Below are positions 1-6,974 of a DNA stretch of 64,000 nt, in pieces; position 1 is the stretch's first letter; every line of letters starts with the position of its first letter. This DNA is from Microbacterium galbinum (GTDB taxonomy: Bacteria; Actinomycetota; Actinomycetes; Actinomycetales; Microbacteriaceae): positions 10,652 to 74,651 of the forward strand of contig NZ_JAHWXM010000003.1 of assembly GCF_023091225.1 (NCBI RefSeq). The letters are read 5' to 3'. The position numbers and the translations under genes were made by a program. The notes beneath the pieces were generated by a model. It was not told the DNA's origin and ran no database searches. It was given only the letters and a program-made list of their open reading frames with translations.

Positions 1-575
1 ATGAGTGCGCCCGCCTTCGTGAGATCCCGGATCGGGTCTTCGCTCGGCTTCCAGAACTCGTTCGACCACGGCCAGTTCCATCTGAGCGGCGGATCGAAGT
101 GCGCCGCCTCCGGACCGCCGCGCAGCACCGCGACCGCGACGTTCGCGTATTCCACGCCAGCCCGGGCGAGGAGGTCGCCCTGGTGGCGATCGCCCTCCGG
201 GGTGTGCCCCTCGTCGGCGATCTGCCGCGTGCGCTCCTGCGCGATCAGGTCGACGCCGCGACTCGCTGCACTTGTCGTGATCGGCTTGATGCCGACCCCC
301 TCCTCGAAGTAGATCGCAACGGGGACGGACGCCAGAACCGCATCGGCGGAACCGATCACTGCGTCGGCCGTCCCGACCGCTTCGACCCATTCGACGGCCC
401 AGCATCGGAAGCCGACCTCGGTCGCCTCCTCCGTCGACCAAGACTCACGCTGATCGTGGTCCTTCGGACGACGGCGGCACGACGCGTCTGCGGGAGCAGA
501 GCAGGTGAAGCCCGTGACGAGCTCCCCGCTCGCGATCTTGAGTTCGACGTGGTGGTGGTTCTCGGTGGTGTTCAT
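1..575 (-). CDS. Conserved phage hypothetical protein, 3' end outside window
   Basis: This reading frame starts with ATG at 575 and stays open to the window edge, so about 191 codons are visible and the C-terminus is missing. Its start overlaps the stop of the upstream gene by 4 bp (ATGA), which supports the start. The first 60 residues are His-rich near the start (residues 7-9) and carry three Cys. Around residues 113-132 comes QERTRQIADEG followed by an Asp-rich stretch, and around 162-176 comes PPLRWNWPW and then FWKP. The RQI-EG and PWxxxxWKP pattern is one I associate with a conserved family of phage proteins of unknown role. It sits at the distal end of the early operon. No function can be assigned. 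Confidence 0.75.
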   Translation of the reverse strand, partial: MNTTENHHHVELKIASGELVTGFTCSAPADASCRRRPKDHDQRESWSTEEATEVGFRCWAVEWVEAVGTADAVIGSADAVLASVPVAIYFEEGVGIKPITTSAASRGVDLIAQERTRQIADEGHTPEGDRHQGDLLARAGVEYANVAVAVLRGGPEAAHFDPPLRWNWPWSNEFWKPSEDPIRDLTKAGAL

Positions 576-913
576 GATGCTTGCCTTTCTGCGCGGTCAC
601 GCATGTTCTGTTCTCTGACTTCGGTCTCGTACTTCCGCAGCCACGCCCTCGCGGTCGGCTCGGAGATACCCAGCTGGCGGGCGATCTCGGTCCACGAGAC
701 GTTGAAGCGGCGCCCCGCGCTGATCTCCTCGCCTGCAGTGGTCGTGTACCCGCTGCGGAAGCTGGGGCCCTTGCGGCGTCCGCCGTGCTTCGGCGGTGCG
801 AGCACCTGGCCGATGCGCTCGGCGAGCGTGATGCCGCGGGCATGCGCTTCGGCGTACAGGCGGCGGTAGTCCTCGAGCGGGACGTTCACCTTCACGGGCA
901 GGTAACCGTCCAT
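572..913 (-). CDS. Phage helix-turn-helix protein
   Basis: A 113-residue basic protein. Residues about 72-95 (WTEIARQLGISEPTARAWLRKY) form a clear helix-turn-helix of the Trp/homeodomain-like type, so DNA binding is likely. The N-terminal 50 residues look like a small dimerising or RHH-like segment (VKVNVPLEDYRRLYAEAHARG). Its ATG shares one base with the stop of the replication-like gene upstream (TGATG), and its own stop overlaps the next ATG by 4 bp, so it is translationally coupled in the phage early operon. It may regulate late genes to the left, but that is inference from position. Target unknown. Confidence 0.8.
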   Translation of the reverse strand: MDGYLPVKVNVPLEDYRRLYAEAHARGITLAERIGQVLAPPKHGGRRKGPSFRSGYTTTAGEEISAGRRFNVSWTEIARQLGISEPTARAWLRKYETEVREQNMRDRAERQAS

Positions 914-1599
914 CAGGCGACCTCCGCCCGGTAGTCACAGCGGATGCACGTGCCGTCCGCGATCGTCGTGTGCTTCCCATCAGCGCATCGCGCACCAGGC
1001 ACGACGGTGAACGGGATCGGCGAGGACTTCTTCTCCGGCCCAGCGAGCGTGTACGCCATGCGGGCATCCCCGCACGCCCGGCAGGCCTTCCCATCGGGGC
1101 CGTTGGGCTGATGCTTCTGGCAGAAGGGGGAGCGCGCCTCGCGCGTCCCCTCTACGGATGTAGAGGGGAGGTCGGGTCGGGTCGGGTCGGGTCGGGTCGG
1201 GGGTTGCGAACTCACACCGTCACTCACACCGTCTGTCACGCGTGACTCACCCTGTGACCGACCGCGCTTCTCGTCCCGTGACGCACGCGCACGACGCTGA
1301 CGATCACGCGCCTCCTCACGGCGCTTCTTCACCGTCACCGACGTCTCCTGATACTCCGCCCAGTCGTGGAAGCGCCATCCCTCGCCGTCGACCAGCCACA
1401 GCTGCGCCGCGACGAGCTCGGCAGCAGCCTCCACGGTCCCGACGAGCCGGAGCACTGGCCGCGCGATCACCCCATCGGTGAGGTGCTGGCACGAGTACGC
1501 GCCCGCCCGCACCCACAGCGTCACCGCCGCGTCCGACAGCATCGCCGTCTTCGGGTGCGACCAGAACCCGTCGTCGACCTTGAACCACGTCATGGTCAT
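913..1599 (-). CDS. Phage replication-initiator-like protein
   Basis: A 228-residue protein that opens MTMTWFKVDDGFWSHPK. This opening, followed by a winged-helix-like stretch to about residue 100 ending in a basic coiled segment (KKRREEARDRQRRARASR), resembles the N-terminal domains of phage replisome-organiser or replication-initiation proteins. The middle (about 115-150) is low complexity with SDGVSDGVSS and PTRPDPTRPD repeats. The C-terminus has two CxxC pairs (FCQKH/CRACG and RCADG/CIRCD), suggesting zinc ribbons. The gene carries an unusual cluster of repeats and palindromes at 1147-1246, as phage initiator genes do when they contain the origin. The role is inferred from family resemblance; no helicase or primase motif is present. 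Confidence 0.65.
   Translation of the reverse strand: MTMTWFKVDDGFWSHPKTAMLSDAAVTLWVRAGAYSCQHLTDGVIARPVLRLVGTVEAAAELVAAQLWLVDGEGWRFHDWAEYQETSVTVKKRREEARDRQRRARASRDEKRGRSQGESRVTDGVSDGVSSQPPTRPDPTRPDLPSTSVEGTREARSPFCQKHQPNGPDGKACRACGDARMAYTLAGPEKKSSPIPFTVVPGARCADGKHTTIADGTCIRCDYRAEVA
1147..1246. repeat. Repeat and palindrome cluster, candidate phage origin
   Basis: Within the initiator-like gene lie, from left to right: a perfect 9-bp stem with a 4-base loop (CCCCTCTAC/GTAGAGGGG, 1147-1168), six tandem copies of GTCGG (1171-1200), two copies of CTCACACCGTC with 12-bp period (1211-1221 and 1223-1233), and a 12-bp palindrome GTCACGCGTGAC (1235-1246). The density is far above that of the flanking coding sequence. 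Lambdoid phages place the origin inside the initiator gene, so this may be the phage replication origin. That is inference. The GTCGG array could also just encode a Pro/Thr/Arg linker. Confidence 0.45.
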
Positions 1600-1970
1600 G
1601 GCCTCCCTTCGCTGACATGTCGCCGCTCAGTCGCGGAGACGAGATAGAACAGTTCGCCGTCGAGGTACTCCACCGGCCTCTCGCGCGACCGCAGCAGGGT
1701 CTTCGCGTTCGTGGAGTCCTTCCGCACCCACAGGCCGCGCTCCTCGAGCTCCATGAGCACCAGGGACCCGGCGTCGGCCTTCGCCCCGTTGCAGAGCGTG
1801 CACGCCGCGATGAGGTTCGCCGGGTCGTCGAGGACGGTCGAGCCGCCGGAGCCGCGGTTTGCTCGGTGATCCGTCGTCTGCGCCTCACCCGTGCACCCCG
1901 GGAGCGCGAGGAGGCAGAAGCCGCCGTCGCGCTCGATCACGGCCTTCTTAATCGCCACGGTCACGGTCAT
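1596..1970 (-). CDS. Phage HNH endonuclease (small)
   Basis: A 124-residue protein starting at ATG 1970. It overlaps the upstream gene by 4 bp (ATGA) and the downstream one by 4 bp. Residues about 15-55 give the HNH pattern: a Cys pair (FCLLALPGC), a TDHRA catalytic His region, a central Asn (PANLIAACTLCNGAK) and a final CxxC. This is the McrA-type zinc-bound beta-beta-alpha nuclease fold. Phages use such proteins as homing or packaging-associated nickases; being in the early operon rather than beside terminase, its role here is not determined. Confidence 0.8.
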   Translation of the reverse strand: MTVTVAIKKAVIERDGGFCLLALPGCTGEAQTTDHRANRGSGGSTVLDDPANLIAACTLCNGAKADAGSLVLMELEERGLWVRKDSTNAKTLLRSRERPVEYLDGELFYLVSATERRHVSEGRP

Positions 1971-2425
1971 CGCGTCACCTCCCAGATCGTGCGAGCGATG
2001 CCCACCGGCCCGGACTCCTGCCGGGGCCGGGAAGGCATGTTCCAGCCGCCACGCGGAGGACGCTGAGCTAGCACGCGGAACCCAGCCGCCCGGAGGGACG
2101 CGCCGGTCTCGCCTTCCTGGGTGTACGTGATGAGGCGCTCGTACCCGAGCGCGAACGCCGCGCGCTTGCACGCGCCGTAGAGCATTGAGTTCGCGTTGCG
2201 GGTGCCATCGGTCGCGGTGCGCTTCACCTCGAGGGTGTAGCCCCAGTTCGCCTGAATCACGCGCGATGTCGGGCGGCCGAGGATTGCGACGCCGACGAGC
2301 ACCTCGCCGCTCGCTACTCCGAGGCTGATCTTGTGGCCCTTCGGAGCCTGGTGGTGACGGTGGTGTGCCGTGACAAACTCCTGCGCGTGGCGAAGATCGA
2401 TAGGGACGATGCGGAGGTCGCTCAT
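1967..2425 (-). CDS. XF1762-like phage protein
   Basis: A 152-residue protein. ATG 2425 has a good ribosome site (GAGAGGAG, about 9 nt upstream), which decides the start over the longer frame. The sequence has the signature of the XF1762-like family: an N-terminal IVPIDLRHAQEFVTAHHRHH segment, then GHKISLGV, then a TSRVIQANWGYTLEVKR stretch and a C-terminal GYERLITYTQEGETG motif. The fold resembles GNAT acetyltransferases, and the His-rich N-terminus is conserved. The biochemical role is unknown. It lies between the methyltransferase and HNH genes, coupled by short overlaps on both sides. Confidence 0.75.
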   Translation of the reverse strand: MSDLRIVPIDLRHAQEFVTAHHRHHQAPKGHKISLGVASGEVLVGVAILGRPTSRVIQANWGYTLEVKRTATDGTRNANSMLYGACKRAAFALGYERLITYTQEGETGASLRAAGFRVLAQRPPRGGWNMPSRPRQESGPVGIARTIWEVTR

Positions 2426-2592
2426 CTCTTCGGCTCCTCTCGGTGGCAACGGCACCCGGCAGGGTGCTCGGCGGGCAGGTGGTCCCGGACTGTCGAGTGA
2501 CCGAGCGGGGTCCAGCAGCAGCGGCGACGACACGGCGAACGCGTCTCGCGCGCCTGGGTCTCCGGCGATGCTCCGGGCGGGAGGTTCTTCAC
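2422..2592 (-). CDS. Small Cys-rich phage protein, 56 aa
   Basis: A 56-residue reading frame from GTG at 2592. Its start codon overlaps the methyltransferase stop as GTGA, and its stop overlaps the ATG of the XF1762-like gene as ATGA. Coupling on both sides matches the rest of this operon and fills what would otherwise be its only large coding gap. The product is basic with six Cys: one cluster near residues 21-26 (CRRRCC) and another near the C-terminus (GCRCH), suggestive of a small zinc-binding protein. No family recognised. Support is context and overlap geometry. Confidence 0.6.
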   Translation of the reverse strand: MKNLPPGASPETQARETRSPCRRRCCWTPLGHSTVRDHLPAEHPAGCRCHREEPKR

Positions 2593-4400
2593 GCCGCCAC
2601 CGCCAGGAGGAACTCGGCGACGGCGTGACCGAGGTCGCGCGCGGCTGGGGGTGTGACCGCGTTCCCGGCCTGCTTGACCTTGTCGCGCTTCGAACCGAGC
2701 AGCAGGTAGTCCGGAGCGAAGCCCATGCCTGCCTGGATCTCGTGCGGTTCGAGCATCCGGAACCCGGCGTCGTCCACGTCGAGACTGATCGGCTCTGGTG
2801 CCGGGTGCGTGAAGGTCGGGATCTCCGGCTTCGGCTCTGACCGCTCCCAGCGCCCGTAGAACACGTCCTCTCGGGTGACCGGGCCGTAGTCAGGGACGAT
2901 CAGAGACTGATGCCCGTGAGTGGTGAGCGTGCGAAGCGGTTCACTCACCGGAGTCGACATCTCTGCGCCACCTTCGTTGTTCCGCATCACGAGTGCGTGG
3001 TGGTTGCCCTCAGCACTCACCGTGTCGATCGGGTGGGTGCTCGGTTTCGCGACGCCGTGATTACGCAGCGGCACCAGCAGCCCGGTCTCGTTGCGCGTCG
3101 ACTGCGTGCGCAGCGGGTCGAGCGCGGACGCCGCGTTCTTCCCCTCGCGCCCCTCGACCGGGATCAGCAGCGACGCGTGCAGCCCGCCGGCGACGATCGA
3201 CGGCAGCGCCTCCGACACCGGCCGGGAGCGGGAGTCGTCCGCCCCGCTGAGGTGGTTCACGATCAGCGCGTGATTCGCGCCGTCCGCGACGACCGTCGGC
3301 AGCGCGTCGTCGAGCGTCTGCGTGCGCGCGCGCTCACGGAACTGCGCGAGGAACGGCGGCGGGACCGCGAGACCGTGCTCGGCGGTTCCCGTCTGGCCCG
3401 GGATCGGGGCGTCGAGTCCGCTCACCCGCAGGTAGTTCCCCGGCTTCCCCGACACGGAGTAGTACGTGTTCCCGGCCGCCTTCGCGATGACCGGCGCCCA
3501 GTAGCGCTCGATGCCGCGGCGGATCCGCTCGCGCGTCTTCTCCGCGAGAGGCTTCGCCCGGTCACCGATGCGCGGTGCGGGCAGCGACCAGTCGATGATC
3601 GACTCGGCCGCGAGCCAGCCCGGCTCGATGACCTTCCAGCACTCGGGGCAGCGGTAGAGGTACTGGGCGCGGTAGCGGCCCCACTGCTCAGCCTTCTTGA
3701 ACGCCTGCACCGCCTGGACCTCGCCGTGCTCGGGGCAGGCCGCCATCGGCCGCGTCCACTTCCCGACGTTCGGGCCCTGGTGCTGCTTCGTCACGAGGTC
3801 CTCGCGCCACATCACGATGTACATGCGGTCGCGGGACTGCGGGGCCGGGAGGCCGCCGATCTGCGCGTGCATGCTGTTCAGCCACACGAACTGCATCCGG
3901 TAGCCGAGCGAACGCATCGCCATCTGCCACGCCTCGAACTGATCCCACCGGTACGCGTCCACGACGTTCTCGAGGATGATCGCCATGTACCTGTGGTGCT
4001 CGGCGAAGCGAGGGATGTCCCACATCGTCGCCCGGGAGCGGTTCGCGGCTTCGTCTGGGAGCGGGCGGGTGCCGTCGAGCTCGAACAGCGCCTGGTCCTG
4101 CTGGCGCTGCCGCTTCACGCCCTTCGCGATCGAGTGGTTCGTGCACTCCGGTGACCCCCACAGCACGTGCGTCTTCGGGAAGTACGCCGGGTTCACCTGC
4201 GAGATGTCCGCCTGGGAGTGGTCCGTCTCTGGGTGGTTCACCTGGTGCGACTCGATCGCGAGCGCCCAGTGGTTCGCCGCGATTACGACGCGGTATCCGG
4301 CGGCGACGAGGCCAGAGGATGATCCGCCCGCGCCGCAGAACAGATCGGTGACGGTGAGTCCGTTCCACGGGACTTCGGGGTGCTTGTATCCGACGTGCAT
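2589..4400 (-). CDS. Phage DNA (cytosine-5-)-methyltransferase
   Basis: A 603-residue C5-cytosine methyltransferase. Motif I is DLFCGAGGSSSG (residues 19-30), motif IV is GSPECTNHS with the catalytic Cys at 86, motif VI is ENV, motif VIII is QSRDR and motif X is GNAVTPP near the C-terminus. Motif IV has PEC rather than the usual PPC. The long stretch between VIII and X is the target-recognition region; it holds a CPEC/CPEH zinc-like segment and Thr-rich repeats. No restriction enzyme is recognisable beside it, so it is probably an orphan methylase protecting phage DNA from host restriction or acting in replication. ATG 4400 shares a base with the previous stop. Confidence 0.92.
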   Translation of the reverse strand: MHVGYKHPEVPWNGLTVTDLFCGAGGSSSGLVAAGYRVVIAANHWALAIESHQVNHPETDHSQADISQVNPAYFPKTHVLWGSPECTNHSIAKGVKRQRQQDQALFELDGTRPLPDEAANRSRATMWDIPRFAEHHRYMAIILENVVDAYRWDQFEAWQMAMRSLGYRMQFVWLNSMHAQIGGLPAPQSRDRMYIVMWREDLVTKQHQGPNVGKWTRPMAACPEHGEVQAVQAFKKAEQWGRYRAQYLYRCPECWKVIEPGWLAAESIIDWSLPAPRIGDRAKPLAEKTRERIRRGIERYWAPVIAKAAGNTYYSVSGKPGNYLRVSGLDAPIPGQTGTAEHGLAVPPPFLAQFRERARTQTLDDALPTVVADGANHALIVNHLSGADDSRSRPVSEALPSIVAGGLHASLLIPVEGREGKNAASALDPLRTQSTRNETGLLVPLRNHGVAKPSTHPIDTVSAEGNHHALVMRNNEGGAEMSTPVSEPLRTLTTHGHQSLIVPDYGPVTREDVFYGRWERSEPKPEIPTFTHPAPEPISLDVDDAGFRMLEPHEIQAGMGFAPDYLLLGSKRDKVKQAGNAVTPPAARDLGHAVAEFLLAVAA

Positions 4401-4738
4401 CAGTCGGTTCCTTCCATGTCGAACAGGGCAGCCTCGTCGGAGCTCGCAGGCGCAGCGACGGGCGAGAAGATGGGGCGGCTGAATTTCCACTCGACGGTGT
4501 GCGTCGGGGTCGGTAGGTCGCCGCGGCGGAACGTGTCGAACATGCGCAGAGCGATGTCGATCCACGGGGTAGGGCAGGCCGAGTCGATCGAGAGCATCAG
4601 CGCTCGCCCGGTGGTCATGCTCGCCATGCAGTACGGGCCAGGAGCGCCCAGGCCCTTGAACTCGGCATCCCAGAGGTTCGCGTACCGCATCCCCGAATCC
4701 GTGACGCCGCTGATGACGACCGGCTGCGCGACGCTCAT
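4400..4738 (-). CDS. Phage hypothetical protein, 112 aa
   Basis: A 112-residue protein with no domain I recognise. The N-terminal half (SGVTDSGMRYANLWDAEFKGLG) and the central AMRMFDTF-like helix with TPTHTVEWKFSRP are not low complexity, so it is a plausible globular protein. It lies directly upstream of the methyltransferase with a 1-base overlap and may be its partner, but nothing in the sequence shows this. Its ATG at 4738 overlaps the HNH frame stop by 4 bp. Confidence 0.6.
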   Translation of the reverse strand: MSVAQPVVISGVTDSGMRYANLWDAEFKGLGAPGPYCMASMTTGRALMLSIDSACPTPWIDIALRMFDTFRRGDLPTPTHTVEWKFSRPIFSPVAAPASSDEAALFDMEGTD

Positions 4739-5406
4739 CGAGTCACCCCCGATAGAGTGCTCGCATGCGAGAGAACACGCCTCCCGAGTTCACCCTGAGC
4801 TACCCCGCCGACGAGCAGCCCGAGCCGATCGCCGATCGGCTCGACGAGATCGAGCGGCTGCTGCAGATTCCCCGCGACTACTTCGAGCGATACAACCGTC
4901 CGAACCAATCCGACTTCCGAGAGAGCGCGGAGCCCGTGCTGGACGCCATCGACCTTCTCGTCGCCGAGATCCGCGAGATTCGCGACCGCGTCTGAGCGCC
5001 GACCACGGCGGTACTTCGCGACGCGGCTGCGGATGCATGCCCGGCAGTCGCGGTTCCCGTCCGGGCGGATGTAGGTGTTCTCGGGCGTGTAGTCGTGCCC
5101 GTTGATGCAGGAGACGATCGCGAGTGACCGGCGGCGGGCGTTCTTCGCCCGGGTGACCGGCTCCAGGTGGTTCGGGTTCACGCACAGCGGCTTCCGGCAC
5201 AGGTGGTCGAGTTCCAGCCCTGCAGGGATGGTGCGGCCGACCGCGAGCCAGACGTGACGGTGCGCGGTCGTGCCCGAGGCCTTCCCGTACCGCTTGTGCA
5301 CGGGGCCGGTCCACAGCCAGCACGTCTCGGTGATCTGGATGTGGTGCCACGGGACCCGGCGGCGACCGCCGGAGCGCGCCGGGGTGGGGATCTCGACGAG
5401 AGTCAT
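4735..5406 (-). CDS. Phage HNH endonuclease with unusual C-terminal extension
   Basis: From ATG 5406 the first 140 residues are a typical actinophage HNH protein: CWLWTG, then LELDHLCRKPLCVNPNHLEPVTRAKN (Asp-His core and Asn, with zinc Cys), then SCINGHDYTPEN and CRACIRSRVAKYRRG. Family members usually stop at this point. Here the frame continues for about 83 more residues (VANLADLGDEKVDGVQHG onward) that look like an antisense shadow of the plus-strand ORF at 4765-4995. The stop at 4735 does overlap the next ATG by 4 bp, as operon neighbours do, so the extension may still be translated. The HNH assignment is firm; the true C-terminus is not. Confidence 0.8.
   Translation of the reverse strand: MTLVEIPTPARSGGRRRVPWHHIQITETCWLWTGPVHKRYGKASGTTAHRHVWLAVGRTIPAGLELDHLCRKPLCVNPNHLEPVTRAKNARRRSLAIVSCINGHDYTPENTYIRPDGNRDCRACIRSRVAKYRRGRRSDAVANLADLGDEKVDGVQHGLRALSEVGLVRTVVSLEVVAGNLQQPLDLVEPIGDRLGLLVGGVAQGELGRRVLSHASTLSGVTR
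4765..4995 (+). CDS. Antisense small ORF inside phage operon, 76 aa
   Basis: A plus-strand frame of 76 codons, opposite to every gene around it. Third codon positions are about 87 percent G/C (66 of 76), first positions about 72 percent, a normal coding pattern for this genome. The product is acidic and helical (DEIERLLQIPRDYFERYN, VLDAIDLLVAEIREIRDRV). A TAGAGT box at 4753-4758 lies 6 nt before the ATG, the leaderless arrangement seen elsewhere here. It ends close to where HNH-family homology ends on the other strand. No family recognised. Alternatively it is a shadow of the HNH extension. Confidence 0.45.
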   Translation: MRENTPPEFTLSYPADEQPEPIADRLDEIERLLQIPRDYFERYNRPNQSDFRESAEPVLDAIDLLVAEIREIRDRV

Positions 5407-6005
5407 CGATTCGCCTCGCTTGTCGTTGCCAGAGGGACGGGCGGATGCCCGCACGAGCAGATGCCATCGGCGGTGATCCGGTCCCAGGCGTGGAGCGGGC
5501 ACGGATCTACGAGGCCAGCGCCCGGCGCGTGCGCCACGAGCGCCGTGAATCCGTCGTACGGCCCGCCCTTTGCGCGGATCGGCATGTACTCGCCGCACAC
5601 GATGCAGCGGCCGACACGGTGGTTCACCGCGTGCCAGCTGGAGCGCTTCGCACCGGGGCAGGTGCGCGGTCGGCGGACGAACCGAGGCTCGAAGACGATC
5701 CCCGCTGCATGCGTCACCTCGACGACGGGTAGCGCGTGTCCCGCGCCTTGCGCTCGACCCACGCACGTCCCGCACACCGGCACGCTGTCGTCCGGCACGT
5801 CTGTCAGGAGCGCGTCGCCGACAGTGAGGTACGAGGCCGAGCACCACACGCCGTAGGAGATACGTCCATTCGCGTATACGGTGCCCGTGCGGGGGACGTG
5901 CCAGCGCGACATCTTCTTCGTGCGTCCGAACATCGGAGCTTCGGTGAGCACCGTCGCGCCGTTGCGCTCAGCGATCGTGTACTGCCGTTCGAGTGTGATG
6001 CTCAT
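5403..6005 (-). CDS. Phage hypothetical protein with Cys/His pairs
   Basis: A 200-residue protein with several zinc-ligand-like pairs: VCGTC around residue 80, RCIVCGEY around 136 and ICSCGH near the end, plus PCPLHAW. The repeated CxxC/CxH layout suggests two or three small zinc-binding modules, as in phage proteins that touch nucleic acid. No catalytic motif is visible. Its ends overlap both neighbours by 4 bp, so it is co-translated with the HNH gene. Function unknown. Confidence 0.65.
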   Translation of the reverse strand: MSITLERQYTIAERNGATVLTEAPMFGRTKKMSRWHVPRTGTVYANGRISYGVWCSASYLTVGDALLTDVPDDSVPVCGTCVGRAQGAGHALPVVEVTHAAGIVFEPRFVRRPRTCPGAKRSSWHAVNHRVGRCIVCGEYMPIRAKGGPYDGFTALVAHAPGAGLVDPCPLHAWDRITADGICSCGHPPVPLATTSEANR

Positions 6006-6397
6006 CGCCCGACACCTCCGACCTGCATCGCGTGGCCGTTGACCTTGTTGATGTTCTGGTAGCCCATGAGCTTCGCCTTGAGCGCGTCCTGCAGGCGCTC
6101 CGCGTGGTGCAGCTCGGCCTTCGCCTGGTTCAGCGCACGCATGTGGGGGAGCGCCGCGAGGCGCGCCTCGGCGAGGCGGTCGTTGTACAGCTCGCGCTTC
6201 GATTCGAACTTCGCGGACTCGAACTGACGGGAGTACTCCTCCTCGGCGTCGTAGCGCTTCCGCTGCAGCTCGTCGAGGACCGGCACAGCGGCCTCGAGCC
6301 GGTCGCCGAGGACGCGGATGATGTACTCGACCTCGACGGGGGAGACGGGGCGGTACTCGATGACCTCGCCCGCGGTGTTGTGGATCATCTCAGTCAC
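6002..6397 (-). CDS. Phage coiled-coil protein
   Basis: A 131-residue protein that is mostly charged helix. Residues about 40-115 (VLDELQRKRYDAEEEYSRQFE onward) carry the heptad-like spacing of a coiled coil, and the N-terminus (VIEYRPVSPVEVEYIIRVLGD) is a short mixed segment. It overlaps the Erf-like gene upstream by 8 bp and the next gene by 4 bp. In this position between recombination and nuclease genes it may be an accessory recombination factor; that is inference from order only. Confidence 0.65.
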   Translation of the reverse strand: MTEMIHNTAGEVIEYRPVSPVEVEYIIRVLGDRLEAAVPVLDELQRKRYDAEEEYSRQFESAKFESKRELYNDRLAEARLAALPHMRALNQAKAELHHAERLQDALKAKLMGYQNINKVNGHAMQVGGVGR

Positions 6398-6974
6398 GAG
6401 GAGCCTCCCCGTTCTCGCGCGCTGCAGCGTTGAGCACGGCGCGACGGGCGTTCAACGAGGCGAGCACCTGAGGCGTCTTCCACCCCTCGGCGTCGGCGCG
6501 CTGATAGACGGCGGTGAGTTCCTCGATCGACTTGCTGTCATCGATGAGGCGCTTCCACCCCTCCGGCTCGGCCTTCGAGGCCTGGTTGCCGTCGTCATCC
6601 TCGTCAGGCGCGACACCGGTCACTGCCGACAGCGCGTAGCGCTTTGCGTAGGTGACGGCGGAGCCAACGGCCTGCGGTGTTGCGGCGCTCGGGTCGGGGA
6701 GCGGCCAGGACCCGTCGATGCTTTCGCCTCCGACGTGCTTGAGGCTGTACTCCAGGACGAACCCGGCGGACGTGAGGGTCGGGACGGTGATCCAGGCGAG
6801 CCCCTGGCGGGCGAGGGCGGGGAGCACGACGCCGACGACGTCGGCGAGGTCCGCGTAGTTCGACTTAAAGTGGTCGTTCCGCGAGCCCTTCTGGATGCGC
6901 GGCAGCTCGTACTGGAACGCCGACAGTGCAGCGGCGAGTGAGGCGTGCGGGGTGGTCTTCTCTTCGGTGGTCAT
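6390..6974 (-). CDS. Erf-family single-strand annealing protein
   Basis: A 194-residue protein starting at ATG 6974. The central pattern matches the phage Erf family of single-strand DNA annealing proteins: HFKSNYADLADVVGVVLPALARQGLAW, then GGESIDGSWPLP, and the family hallmark SAVTYAKRYALSAVTGVAPDEDDDGNQ. The C-terminal 60 residues form a helical domain often used for interactions with SSB-like partners. With the exonuclease and ATPase upstream it makes a phage recombination module able to anneal ends and circularise or repair the genome. Confidence 0.88.
   Translation of the reverse strand: MTTEEKTTPHASLAAALSAFQYELPRIQKGSRNDHFKSNYADLADVVGVVLPALARQGLAWITVPTLTSAGFVLEYSLKHVGGESIDGSWPLPDPSAATPQAVGSAVTYAKRYALSAVTGVAPDEDDDGNQASKAEPEGWKRLIDDSKSIEELTAVYQRADAEGWKTPQVLASLNARRAVLNAAARENGEAPRD

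Noticed and set aside
2589..5406. A restriction-modification system made of the methyltransferase and HNH genes
   Set aside because: The HNH proteins are of the general phage type and are separated from the methylase by unrelated small genes; nothing links their specificity.
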